A stretch of 64,000 bases of DNA from Oscillospiraceae bacterium. Lineage in GTDB: Bacteria > Bacillota > Clostridia > Oscillospirales > Oscillospiraceae. The translations under genes and the position numbers were made by a program. Under the pieces are notes generated by a model that ran no database searches, was not told the origin of the DNA, and worked only from the letters and a program-made list of their open reading frames with translations. Location: NCBI GenBank assembly GCA_910575695.1, contig CAJTGJ010000003.1, forward strand, positions 62,001 through 126,000, written 5' to 3'. Positions 42,866 through 51,530 of this stretch are shown piece after piece. The number at the start of each line of letters is the position of its first letter. The stretch's first letter is position 1.

Positions 42866-44365
42866 TCAGCCCTCCCTGCCGCTGTCAAAATTCAGGTCAT
42901 ATTTCTCCACGTCGATCAAAACCTGCCCGTCCGCCTCAAAGGTGATGGCGTCCGCCTCCTGCCGGGTATAGATCACCGCGCTGGCCGCCGCCTCGCCGTC
43001 GTTGACAAACACCTCCACGCTGAACCGGTCCAGAATGACCCGGAGCCTGATTTCCCCGTCCCGGGGCTTCACCAGGAAGCTGCGGGTGTGGACGATGTCC
43101 CGGGGCAGGCCGCTGCGGCAGCGGTCCAGCTTCAGGATGCCCTCCTCCGGCTTGTAGCGGAGGATCGTGTCGTGCTGTCCGTCCTTGGCCAGGTGGAGCC
43201 GGAACCAGCGGTAGGAGCCATGGCCCACGGGGCGGACCGTGACGGTCATGTCCAGCATCCGGCCCTGGACGCCAGGCAGGTTGGCCTCGCCGCTGACCAG
43301 GATCTGGCGGTGGACCACCGGATCGCGCCGGTATGCCTCCAGCTCCCGCACGGGGCGCTGGTACAGCCGCCCATCCTCAATGGACAGCTCCCGGGGCAGG
43401 GTCATCTGGCCGAACCAGCGGCAGTGGGAGGGCTTGCCCCCCACGGTGTCCCAGTTCTGCATCCAGGCGATCATGATCCGCCGCCCGTCCGGGGCCTCCA
43501 GCGTCTGGGGGGCGTAGAAATCCAGGCCGTAGTCGATGGCCTGCACCCGCTCCCGGGCAAAGCCCGTTTCCGGGTCGTAACTGCCCATGAGGCACAGGGT
43601 TCCGTTGCCCGCGTGGAACTCCAGGCCGATGGGCTTCATGTCCTGGGGGCTGGTGAACAGCACCTGCTTCCCGTCCAAGAAGAAAAAGTCAGGGCACTCC
43701 CACATCCGGCCATACTGGTTATGGCTGCGGTCCAGCGTACGGACAAATTCGCCCCTCCAGTTCTCAACCCCCCGGTAGAGCAGGACCGCGCCGCTGCCAT
43801 CCTCCGTCCGGTTGCCGATGACGGCGTAAAAATTCCCGTCCGCCCCGCGCCAGACCTTGGGGTCGCGGAAATCGACGGCGCTGCCTCCCTCGGGCAGGTC
43901 TCTCGCGTCCAATATCGGGTTGAGCCCGTATTTTTCATAATCCATCCCGTCCCCAACGGCGACGCATTGGGTCTGGACATCCTGGAGGAAGCCGTCCTCA
44001 TTGCGGGCCCGCCGGACGCCGGTGTACATCAGCAGCTGCCGCCCGTCGGGCAGCTCCACCGCTCCGCCGGAGAAGCACCCGGCGGCATCGTATTCCTCGT
44101 CCGGGGCCAGGGCGCAGGGCAGGCGCTCCCAGCGGATGAAATCCCTGGTTTTGAGGTGCCCCCAGTGCATGGGGCCCCACTCGTTGGAATAGGGGTGGTA
44201 CTGGTAAAACAGGTGGTATTCCCCCTGGTACACGGAGAAGCCGTTAGGGTCGTTCATCCAGCCGATGGTGGGGGTGACGTGGAAGGCGGGGCGTTCGGCG
44301 CCGGGTATGTGGGGGCCGTACTGGGCTTCAAAGTCCCGGGCCTTTTGCAGGGTTTCACTGGTCAT
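42866..44365 (-). CDS. Glycoside hydrolase family 32 (sucrose/fructan hydrolase)
   Basis: A 499-residue intracellular enzyme. Catalytic signatures: nucleophile Asp in IGWMNDPNGF (about residue 37), transition-state stabiliser in VDFRDPKVW, acid/base Glu in WECPDFFFLDG; the C-terminal beta-sandwich domain covers about 355-495. No signal peptide, so it acts on imported sucrose, sucrose-phosphate or short fructans. AAGGAGG precedes the ATG at 44365. Belongs to the LacI-controlled locus with the ABC transporter upstream. Confidence 0.93.
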   Translation of the reverse strand: MTSETLQKARDFEAQYGPHIPGAERPAFHVTPTIGWMNDPNGFSVYQGEYHLFYQYHPYSNEWGPMHWGHLKTRDFIRWERLPCALAPDEEYDAAGCFSGGAVELPDGRQLLMYTGVRRARNEDGFLQDVQTQCVAVGDGMDYEKYGLNPILDARDLPEGGSAVDFRDPKVWRGADGNFYAVIGNRTEDGSGAVLLYRGVENWRGEFVRTLDRSHNQYGRMWECPDFFFLDGKQVLFTSPQDMKPIGLEFHAGNGTLCLMGSYDPETGFARERVQAIDYGLDFYAPQTLEAPDGRRIMIAWMQNWDTVGGKPSHCRWFGQMTLPRELSIEDGRLYQRPVRELEAYRRDPVVHRQILVSGEANLPGVQGRMLDMTVTVRPVGHGSYRWFRLHLAKDGQHDTILRYKPEEGILKLDRCRSGLPRDIVHTRSFLVKPRDGEIRLRVILDRFSVEVFVNDGEAAASAVIYTRQEADAITFEADGQVLIDVEKYDLNFDSGREG

Positions 44366-44433
44366 AGCGGCATCCTCCTTGGGTGTTCCATGCGGATAAT
44401 TTTGTGCCAGCCGGAATGGCGGCATCCGTTTTC

Positions 44434-44463
44434 AAAAAGGGGCGGCGTACAGCCGCCCCTTTT
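44434..44463. terminator. Bidirectional hairpin between ABC operon and GH32
   Basis: AAAAAGGGGCGGC pairs with GCCGCCCCTTTT over GTACA. On the minus strand it should reduce transcription entering the GH32 gene from the transporter genes. Confidence 0.8.
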
Positions 44464-44481
44464 CGCGGTCGGGCTCAGCGT

Positions 44482-46161
44482 TTATTCCGCCGCCGCGTAG
44501 CGCTCATAGGCGTCCTGATAGACCTGGAGCAGGTCGTCCATGCCGCACTTGACGGACAGGTATTCCTTGTATTTCTCCCACTCGGCGTCAGTGGGCCCGC
44601 CGTCCCGGAGCCACAGGCCCTCCTGCTCCTTGACGGCCGCTTCAAAGTCCGACTTGTGCCAGTCGATGGTCTCCATCTCCATCCCGGTGAACACGCAGTC
44701 CACGGGGTAGAAGGTGGTGTCCTTCACATAGGGCATCCAGAATTCATCCAGGTCGGTGAGGCGCTCGATGGCCCGGTCCTCCATATAGAAGACCTCGTTG
44801 TAATACTCGGCCAGGAGCAGCTTGGGGCCCATGGTTTCGTAGGCGTTGCGGACTTCGCCGGCACTCTTGCCGTACTTGGACTGGGCCTCCTCCTCGGTGA
44901 TGGACAGCCACATCCCCTTCTCGTCCTGTCCGGTGAAGAACACGCCGATGGGGCCGTATTGCAGCTGCATGGCGGTCTCGCCCACATACCACTGGTCGAA
45001 GAATTTCAGCAGATTGATGGGGCTCTGGCACTTGTTGGTGATATTAAGATGCCCGGAGGTAATGGGGGAGCCGGGGCGGATGGTGACGCCGCAGGTGTCC
45101 TCGTAGGGGGTGCCTTTCGGCCCGGTGAGGGGCGGCAGGAACACATAATCCTCGGCGTACTCCCCCATCAGCTCCTCGATGTACCACCAGGTGGACACGC
45201 CCACATAGCCCTGCTGGCACTTGGCGATGAGCTGGCTGTCGCTCTGGGAGAACATCTCCACGTCCATCAGCCCCTCGGCGTACCAGTCGTGGAAGTAGGT
45301 CAGGCAGTCCCGGTAGGCGTCGCTGGCGCAGACAAACTCCACGGCGCCGTCGCTTTTCAGGTGGATGTCGTTGATGACATCGTTGGGCCAGTTTGTGAAA
45401 CCGAACCCGGCATAGAAAATGTTCTGGCCCCAGCACCACTCGTCAAAGCCGGTGGTCATGGGCAGGGTGGAGCCGGGTGCGTTGCCGTAGTATTTCGCGG
45501 ACATATCGTTGTCCTTGAAGGCTTTCAGCGCGTCGTGAAGCTCATCCAGGGAGGTGGGCACCTCAAGCCCCAGATCGTCCAGCCACGCCTTGTTGATCAT
45601 GCTGTACTGGGGGACGGAGAAGATGGAGAATGCCTCGTCCATGGGTACGCCGATGCCCGCGGTGGTCATCTGCTCGCCGGAGGGCAGGCCGTAAATGCCG
45701 CCGTCCTCCATGGTAATCGCCGCCCGGATCTCCGGGTGGTCTTCCAAAATGGCGCACAGATTGGGCATGATGTCCGGGGTCAGGTAGGGGACCAGGTCCA
45801 GGAAGGTGCCGTCGTCGCCGTACCGGGCCAGATCGTAGTTGGAGAAGCCCACCCCCATAAAGGCGTCGGGGAGCTGTCCGCCGGTGATGCGGATGTTCAC
45901 CTGCTCCGCCAGGGAGTCGCTCATGGTCTCCCAGCTGATGGTAATGCCCGCGCTCTCCTGGAGGGCGGTGATGACCTCATTGTTTTCATAGCCGCTGGAC
46001 AGGGCGGAGATGCCGCCCATGATCTTGAACTCGGTCTGGCTCACGTTCTCGTTGACGGTGCCGTCGTTGACGTCGTTCACCAGCCCGTTGGAACAGCCGG
46101 ACAGCACGCCCGCCAGCATAGCGGCGCACAGAGCGCCGGAAACAATCTTTTTGACGTTCAT
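44482..46161 (-). CDS. LplA-type sugar ABC transporter binding lipoprotein
   Basis: A 559-residue extracellular solute-binding lipoprotein (lipobox LAGVLSGC, Cys about residue 23) of the large LplA/YtcQ group. AAAGGAG precedes the ATG at 46161. Third gene of the operon after permeases LplB- and LplC-like. With a GH32 enzyme next to it and a LacI regulator, fructo-oligosaccharide or sucrose uptake is the best guess. Confidence 0.88.
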   Translation of the reverse strand: MNVKKIVSGALCAAMLAGVLSGCSNGLVNDVNDGTVNENVSQTEFKIMGGISALSSGYENNEVITALQESAGITISWETMSDSLAEQVNIRITGGQLPDAFMGVGFSNYDLARYGDDGTFLDLVPYLTPDIMPNLCAILEDHPEIRAAITMEDGGIYGLPSGEQMTTAGIGVPMDEAFSIFSVPQYSMINKAWLDDLGLEVPTSLDELHDALKAFKDNDMSAKYYGNAPGSTLPMTTGFDEWCWGQNIFYAGFGFTNWPNDVINDIHLKSDGAVEFVCASDAYRDCLTYFHDWYAEGLMDVEMFSQSDSQLIAKCQQGYVGVSTWWYIEELMGEYAEDYVFLPPLTGPKGTPYEDTCGVTIRPGSPITSGHLNITNKCQSPINLLKFFDQWYVGETAMQLQYGPIGVFFTGQDEKGMWLSITEEEAQSKYGKSAGEVRNAYETMGPKLLLAEYYNEVFYMEDRAIERLTDLDEFWMPYVKDTTFYPVDCVFTGMEMETIDWHKSDFEAAVKEQEGLWLRDGGPTDAEWEKYKEYLSVKCGMDDLLQVYQDAYERYAAAE

Positions 46162-46178
46162 TTTCACGCGCTCCTTTC

Positions 46179-47066
46179 TCAGCCCTTCACGGCCCCGGCC
46201 ATGAAGCCCTTCTCGAAATACTTCTGCACGAAGGGGTAAATCACCAGCATGGGCAGCGCCGCCACGATCATGGAGCAGAATTTCAGCAGCTCGGTGAGCT
46301 TGTTCAGCTCGGCGTAGCCGCCGGAGATGGTAGCGGCCTGGCTGGCGGTGGCGGAGCTCTTGATGAGGATGTTCCGCATGACCAGGGGGAGGGGGGAGCC
46401 CTTGCCGCCCAGGTAGATCAGGGCGGTGAACCAGTCGTTCCAGTAGGCCACCATGGAGAACACCACCATAACGGCCAGGATGGGCATGGACAGGGGGATC
46501 ACCACGCTGAAGAAGGTGCGCAGCTTGGAACAGCCGTCGATCTCCGACGCCTCGATCAGATCCCGGGGGATGGAGTTCTGGAAGTAGTTGCGGACGATGA
46601 TCATATTCCCCACGCCCACGCCGCCGGGGAGGAACAGGGACCACATACTGCCCACCAGGCCGGTCTGCTTCACCACCAGGTAGGTGGGCACCAGCCCGCC
46701 CGCGAAATACATGGTGAACAGGAAGAAGATGCTCAGGGCCTTCCGCCCGGGCAGGCCCTTCTGGGCCAGGGGGTAGGCGGTGATGTACAGCATGACCACG
46801 GAGAAGATGGTGCCGATCACGGTGTACTTCACCGAGTTGAGGAAGCCGGAGACGATGCCCTCGTTGAGGAACACCCCTTTGTATCCGTCCAGCGTGAAGC
46901 CGCTGGGGAACAGGAAGGTTTTGCCCGCGTAGACCTCATAGGGGTCGGAGAAGGAGGCCACCACCACATAATACAGAGGGTAGGCCACGATAAACAGCAC
47001 GATGGCGCAGACGACGGTCAGGATGATATTGCTGGTGCGGTCGGACATACCGGAGGCTTTTTTCAT
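46179..47066 (-). CDS. LplC/YtcP-type sugar ABC transporter permease
   Basis: A 295-residue permease with six membrane helices; the EAA loop reads EASEIDGCSKLRTFFSVVIPLSMP (about residues 188-210). Starts 14 bases after the upstream permease stop. Family members serve complex carbohydrates. No ATPase is encoded here, as usual for this class, which shares a common MsmK-like ATPase encoded elsewhere. Confidence 0.9.
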   Translation of the reverse strand: MKKASGMSDRTSNIILTVVCAIVLFIVAYPLYYVVVASFSDPYEVYAGKTFLFPSGFTLDGYKGVFLNEGIVSGFLNSVKYTVIGTIFSVVMLYITAYPLAQKGLPGRKALSIFFLFTMYFAGGLVPTYLVVKQTGLVGSMWSLFLPGGVGVGNMIIVRNYFQNSIPRDLIEASEIDGCSKLRTFFSVVIPLSMPILAVMVVFSMVAYWNDWFTALIYLGGKGSPLPLVMRNILIKSSATASQAATISGGYAELNKLTELLKFCSMIVAALPMLVIYPFVQKYFEKGFMAGAVKG

Positions 47067-47080
47067 TTCCGCTCCCCCCT

Positions 47081-48025
47081 TTACACAAATTCCACGTCCG
47101 AGGCCTTGGACGCGATCTTATTGACGATGAGCAGCAGGGCGATGTTGACCACCGTATTGAACAGGCCCACGGCGGTGGAGTAGCTGTATTTGGCGTTCTG
47201 GATGCCCTGCTCGTAGACATACACGGCGATCACGTCGCTGGTGGCCTTGTTCAGATCGGTCTGGAGCAGCCACACCTTTTCAAAGCCCACGTTCATCAGG
47301 TTGCCCGCGGCCATAATCAGGTTGAGGATGGCCATGGGCAGCAGGGCGGGCAGGTCGATGTTGCGGATGCGCTGGAACACGGAGGCGCCGTCCACCTTGG
47401 CCGCCTCATACAGGACGGGGTCCACGTTGGCCAGGGTGGCCAGATAGATGATGCACCCCCACCCGGCGTCCTGCCAGATGCCGGAGGCCACATAGATGGT
47501 GCGGAAGGCGGAGGACTGGGTCAGGAAGTCCACGCTGGTGCCCAGGATCAGGTTGATCAGCCCGCCGGAGGGGCTGAGGAAGATGCGGATCATACCGCAG
47601 ATGACCATGACGGAGATAAAGTGGGGGGCGTAGAGGACGGTCTGCACCACCCGCTTGAACCGGGCGCTGCGCAGCTGGTTGATCATCAGGGACAGGATAA
47701 TGGGGACGGGGAAGCTCCACAGCAGGCTGTACAGGCTGATGAGCACCGTATTGACGATCATCCGGCTGAAGGTGGGGGCGCTGAAGAAGCGCTGGAACCA
47801 GTACAGCCCCACCCATTCGCTTCCCATGTAGCCCTGGCTGGCCTTGAAGTCCCGGAAGGCGATCTGGATGCCGTACATGGGGATGTACTTGTACACCACC
47901 GTCAGCACCACAGGGACCAGCAGCAGCGCGTAGAGCTGCCAGTTTTCCAAAATGCGCCGGCCCAGGCTTCTGCCCGGCCGGGCAGAAACGGCGGGGACCG
48001 CCGTTTTGGAGGTTCGGTTTGCCAT
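47081..48025 (-). CDS. LplB/YteP-type sugar ABC transporter permease
   Basis: A 314-residue permease with six membrane helices and the EAA loop EAAKVDGASVFQRIRNIDLPAL. First gene of the transport operon, read away from the LacI regulator. GGGAGT precedes the ATG. A LacI-type half-symmetric site lies just upstream. Confidence 0.9.
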   Translation of the reverse strand: MANRTSKTAVPAVSARPGRSLGRRILENWQLYALLLVPVVLTVVYKYIPMYGIQIAFRDFKASQGYMGSEWVGLYWFQRFFSAPTFSRMIVNTVLISLYSLLWSFPVPIILSLMINQLRSARFKRVVQTVLYAPHFISVMVICGMIRIFLSPSGGLINLILGTSVDFLTQSSAFRTIYVASGIWQDAGWGCIIYLATLANVDPVLYEAAKVDGASVFQRIRNIDLPALLPMAILNLIMAAGNLMNVGFEKVWLLQTDLNKATSDVIAVYVYEQGIQNAKYSYSTAVGLFNTVVNIALLLIVNKIASKASDVEFV

Positions 48026-48066
48026 TTAACTCACTCCCTATTTCGTTATGCGGCTTGCTTGCGATA

Positions 48067-48078
48067 TGAAACGTTACA
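48067..48078 (-). promoter_or_regulatory. LacI-type operator in front of the ABC operon
   Basis: TGAAACGTTACA, close to the palindrome TGAAAC-GTTTCA found in two other copies upstream of the regulator gene. It lies downstream of a probable minus-strand promoter (TTGACA 48122-48117; TATTAT 48101-48096, spacing 15), where a bound repressor would block elongation. Confidence 0.6.
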
Positions 48079-48221
48079 TATGCTGTGCTTTTATGATAAT
48101 ACAGGAAATTACAGGCTGTCAAGGCATTTCTTTCTCCCAAATGGCATTTTTCGCTTTTCCACAAAAAGGGCCGCTCCAATTTGTGCAGTTGGCCGATTTG
48201 TTCTTGATTTCAAAAAAACTA

Positions 48222-48272
48222 TTGCAAAATAACGTTTCATGAATATAATGAAATTAACGGTGAAACATTTCA
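48222..48272 (+). promoter_or_regulatory. LacI-gene promoter with two operator copies
   Basis: TTGCAA (48222-48227), 16-base spacer, TATAAT (48244-48249). One operator-like site (AATAACGTTTCA, 48228-48239) fills the spacer; a near-perfect palindrome TGAAACATTTCA lies at 48261-48272 in the leader. Autoregulation is the natural reading. Confidence 0.65.
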
Positions 48273-48292
48273 CGAATCGAGAGGTGAACCCC

Positions 48293-49282
48293 ATGAAGCG
48301 AAAAGAAAACGCCCCCACCATGAAGGATGTGGCCCGGGAGGCGGGGGTGGCGCTGGGCACGGTGTCCAAGGTGTTCAACAGCATCCCCGTGGGCGAGGAC
48401 TACCGCAGGCGGGTGGAGGAAGCCGCCCGGAAGCTGGGCTACCAGGTGAACAGCTACGCCCGGGGGCTGAAAACCAACAAGACCTGTTCCGCCGCCCTGA
48501 TCCTGCCCGACATCACCACCCCGTTCTTCTCCGCGCTGGCCCAGGCCGTCTGCCAGGAGCTGTCGGCCCGGCGGTACAAAACCATCCTGTCCCTGACCGC
48601 CTTCGACCCCCAGGCGGAGCAGCGGTGCATCCAGATGGTTCAGCAGAACAAGGTGGACGGCATCATCGGCCTGACTTACAACCCGGAACTGAAGGTAGAC
48701 CCCAACCTGCCCTATGTGAGCATCGACCGCCATTTCAGCCGGGACGTCCCCTGCGTGGCCTCGGACAACTTCGGCGGCGGACAGCTTGCCGCGGAAAAAC
48801 TGCTGGAGCTGGGCTGTACCCGGCCCCTGTTCCTGCGCAGCTGGGCCGAGGTGCCGGGGGAGACGGACAAACGCTGGGACGGCTTCGCCTCCGTCTGGCG
48901 GCAGAGGGGGATCGACTGCGCCTGCCTGCAACTGAATGACGCGGAGGGCCTCGCGCCCTTCCGGGACTTTCTGTCCAGCCATATGGACGGGGGGCGGCTG
49001 GCCTTCGACGGCATTTTCTGCGTCACCGACGCCCTGGCCGTCCGCATCCGGGCCATGCTGGAGGAGCTGGGGCCTCGTGTGCCGGAGGACGTCCAGCTCA
49101 TCGGCTTCGACGGCACCCGCCGCTTCGCCGGGGAGGGCTTTTACTGCTCCACCATCGTCCAGCCCATCACCCGGCTGGCGGAAACCAGCGTTGATCTCCT
49201 GCTCCAGGAGGACCGGAGCAGCCTGCCCAGTCTGGTGTGCCTCCCGGTGCAGTACGCGCCCGGCGGCACCACCCGGGAATAA
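48293..49282 (+). CDS. LacI-family repressor of the fructan/sucrose locus
   Basis: A 329-residue regulator: HTH at residues about 8-55 (TMKDVAREAGVALGTVSKVFN; hinge YARGLKTNK) and a periplasmic-binding-like effector domain. GAGGTG precedes the ATG at 48293. Divergent from the sugar ABC operon; three related operator sequences in the intergenic region indicate control of both directions. Inducer probably the transported sugar. Confidence 0.92.
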   Translation: MKRKENAPTMKDVAREAGVALGTVSKVFNSIPVGEDYRRRVEEAARKLGYQVNSYARGLKTNKTCSAALILPDITTPFFSALAQAVCQELSARRYKTILSLTAFDPQAEQRCIQMVQQNKVDGIIGLTYNPELKVDPNLPYVSIDRHFSRDVPCVASDNFGGGQLAAEKLLELGCTRPLFLRSWAEVPGETDKRWDGFASVWRQRGIDCACLQLNDAEGLAPFRDFLSSHMDGGRLAFDGIFCVTDALAVRIRAMLEELGPRVPEDVQLIGFDGTRRFAGEGFYCSTIVQPITRLAETSVDLLLQEDRSSLPSLVCLPVQYAPGGTTRE

Positions 49283-49294
49283 GGAGGAGCGGCT

Positions 49295-50014
49295 ATGGCC
49301 AGCGAATATTTAAAATGGAAGTACCGGGACGTAAAGCCCCGGGAGAAAAAGGAGCTCACACCGGCGGAAAAGCGGAAAACCTGGTGGTATTACCACAAAT
49401 GGCGCCTTGCCGCCGGCATCGTGCTGGTGCTGGCCGGGGCGGGCATCCTCCGCCAGGTGCTGGGGGTGGGCCGGGTGGAGCCGGATTTCCAGTTTGCCTA
49501 TGTGGGCGCATACACCCTGCCGGACGACACCATCGCCGCGCTGGAGGAAAACCTTTCCGCCCTCGGCGCAGACCAGAACGGCGACGGGCAGACGGCGGTG
49601 TCCATCCGCCAGTACCCCCTTTACAACCCGGACGCCCAGGCGGCCGCCGCCGCCCAGATCCAGCTGATGGCAGACCTGAACCAGTGCGACAGCACCTTCT
49701 TTTTGCTGGAGGACCCGGAACGGTTTCAGCAGGATTTCCACATCCTGTGCCGGCTGGACGGCTCCCTGCCGGAGGACGGCGGCAGCTCTGTTGAGGGCGT
49801 TTGCCTGCCGTGGGGACAGTGCCCCGTACTGGCGGGGATGGCGCTGGGGGATTATTCCTACAGCCTGATGGGCGAAACGGTCTCGGGCAGCAGCGGCGAG
49901 CTGGTATCCGGGCTGTACCTGGCCCGCCGGGGATTCTGGACAGAGAAAAACGCCCCGTACCCGGAGGGGTGCGAGGCGCTGTGGAACGAACTGGTGAAGG
50001 GGGCGGCGGAATGA
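49295..50014 (+). CDS. Uncharacterised membrane-anchored protein
   Basis: A 239-residue protein with a charged N-terminal region (about 1-37, including LKWKYRDVKPREKKELTPAE), one transmembrane helix (about 38-54) and an extracytoplasmic domain. The N-terminal 'KWKYRDVKP-x-PAEKRKNWWHYHKW'-like pattern recurs in small Oscillospiraceae envelope proteins, but I know no function. AAGGAGG precedes the ATG. The stop overlaps the following lipoprotein gene (ATGA). Confidence 0.7.
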   Translation: MASEYLKWKYRDVKPREKKELTPAEKRKTWWYYHKWRLAAGIVLVLAGAGILRQVLGVGRVEPDFQFAYVGAYTLPDDTIAALEENLSALGADQNGDGQTAVSIRQYPLYNPDAQAAAAAQIQLMADLNQCDSTFFLLEDPERFQQDFHILCRLDGSLPEDGGSSVEGVCLPWGQCPVLAGMALGDYSYSLMGETVSGSSGELVSGLYLARRGFWTEKNAPYPEGCEALWNELVKGAAE

Positions 50015-50604
50015 AACGGCCTGTGATTTGGTGTCTGGCGGCGGCGCTTTGCCTGTGCCTGACGGGCTGTGCCTCCGCCCCGCCCCCCGAGCGGGCGGCG
50101 GACGGCCTGGACTGGGACGAAAGCTGGGTCACCGTGGGCGGCAAGGTCGGGGTGGACACCCCGGAGGGGATGGACCCGAGGGAAAACAACGAGGCCCTGG
50201 CGGTCAATGGGCTGTACTACGCCACATGGTCCAAGGGCGAGGGCCGTCCCTACACCAACGAGGACGGAGAGGACGCGGAGCTGTACGACGCCCAGGTCTA
50301 TCTCCTGCTGGGCAGTTACCGGTCCGGCGGGGAGGCGGAAGACGCGCTGAACCAGTGGAAGGATATGGCCCTGGAGCAGTACGCGGACGTGTCCGTTGTG
50401 GAGGAAGTCCACAACGGCGTGGACTTCACCGTCATCACCTATTCCTTTGATTCCCAGGCCAACCCCTACGCCCGGGGCGCTTCCGCCTACGGCCGGTTCG
50501 GGAACTGCGCCGTCAGTGTGGAGGCCGCCTGCCGGGAGGAGTTTGACGGCGACGCCGCCCGGCTCCTGGCTGAATTTCTGGACAGCTGCCACTACGCCGC
50601 GTGA
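50011..50604 (+). CDS. Uncharacterised lipoprotein
   Basis: A 197-residue lipoprotein with lipobox LCLTGC (Cys about residue 18). The mature part is acidic with an alpha/beta look; no family recognised. Translationally coupled to the preceding membrane protein through a four-base overlap, and followed by a six-helix membrane protein, so the three genes form one operon concerned with the envelope. Confidence 0.7.
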   Translation: MKRPVIWCLAAALCLCLTGCASAPPPERAADGLDWDESWVTVGGKVGVDTPEGMDPRENNEALAVNGLYYATWSKGEGRPYTNEDGEDAELYDAQVYLLLGSYRSGGEAEDALNQWKDMALEQYADVSVVEEVHNGVDFTVITYSFDSQANPYARGASAYGRFGNCAVSVEAACREEFDGDAARLLAEFLDSCHYAA

Positions 50605-50618
50605 AGGAGGAAATTGTC

Positions 50619-51383
50619 ATGGGACTGTTCGTGCGGGAGGACCCCGGCTATCAGGAAAACATCCGTCAGACCGGCTTCAACCGTTATAAACAGCTGCTGT
50701 CCATCCGCTTTGGGCAGTGGTGGAAGGCGGGCATGATCACGCTGGCGGGCTTTGTCCCCCTGGCCGCCGGGATCGTCTGCGCCATCCAGATGTCCAGCGT
50801 GCTGGTGCTGATCCCCTGCTCCATCCTGGGCGGCATGATCGCGGGGCCGTTCCTGGCGGGGCTGTACGACGCCGTCCTCCGGGGCCTGCGGGACGACCCG
50901 CTCCCGTGGAAGGATGCCTGGGCCCGGGCCTGGAAGCAGAACTGGCGGGACAGCCTGCTGCCCGGGGCGGTGATGGGGCTGATGGCGGGACTGTACGCCT
51001 TTATGGCCATGCTGTTCTGGTGGGCGGAGGCGCCGCCCACGCCTGGGACAGCCGCGCTGTATCTGTTCAGCCTGCTGCTGGTGCTGGCGGCAGGGACCCT
51101 GCTCTGGCCCCAGGTGGTGCTGTTTGAGCAGAAGCCGCTGGCCCGCCTGCGCAACGCGGCGCTGTTTCTCCTCAAACGGTTTTGGCGGGTGATGGGCGCG
51201 GGGCTGGCTCAGCTGGCCTATCTCACGATTATGGTGCTGTTCGCGCCGTGGACGCTTCTGCTGCTGCCTGTCACCGGCATCTGGTATGTGGTGTTCCTGT
51301 CCCAGCTGCTGATCTATAAGCAGCTGGATGAGGATTTTCATATTGAGGAATCCATTCAAAAAGCAATGGCGGGGCCGCTATGA
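50619..51383 (+). CDS. YesL-like (DUF624) membrane protein
   Basis: A 254-residue protein with about six membrane helices and a cytoplasmic loop; the pattern (GPFLAGLYDAVLRGLRDD-PLPWKDAW, then WPQVVLFEQKPLARLRNAALFLLKR) resembles YesL/DUF624 proteins often found with sugar-uptake genes. AAGGAGG precedes the ATG at 50619. Third gene of the small operon. Role unknown. Confidence 0.72.
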   Translation: MGLFVREDPGYQENIRQTGFNRYKQLLSIRFGQWWKAGMITLAGFVPLAAGIVCAIQMSSVLVLIPCSILGGMIAGPFLAGLYDAVLRGLRDDPLPWKDAWARAWKQNWRDSLLPGAVMGLMAGLYAFMAMLFWWAEAPPTPGTAALYLFSLLLVLAAGTLLWPQVVLFEQKPLARLRNAALFLLKRFWRVMGAGLAQLAYLTIMVLFAPWTLLLLPVTGIWYVVFLSQLLIYKQLDEDFHIEESIQKAMAGPL

Positions 51384-51529
51384 AAATCCACCGCGCCCGA
51401 GCTGGCGGAATGCTTCGGGATGTCCCGGCGCACCATCAGCCGGGACATTGAAGCCTTCTCCCGGGCGGGCCATCCCCCAGACCGCCGCCCGGGGCTATGG
51501 GGGCGGCGGCGGGAGCGCTGCGGCTGAGG
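51384..51529 (+). pseudogene. Fragment of a YafY/WYL-type transcriptional regulator
   Basis: Directly after the YesL-like stop the frame reads STAPELAECFGMSRRTISR then DIEAFSRAG, the helix-turn-helix of HTH_11/WYL regulators, then shifts by one base near 51470 and continues IPQTAARGYGGGGS, the wing region of the same family. No start codon and no remaining WYL domain. A deletion fused the fragment to the upstream gene end. Confidence 0.7.
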
Positions 51530-51530
51530 T

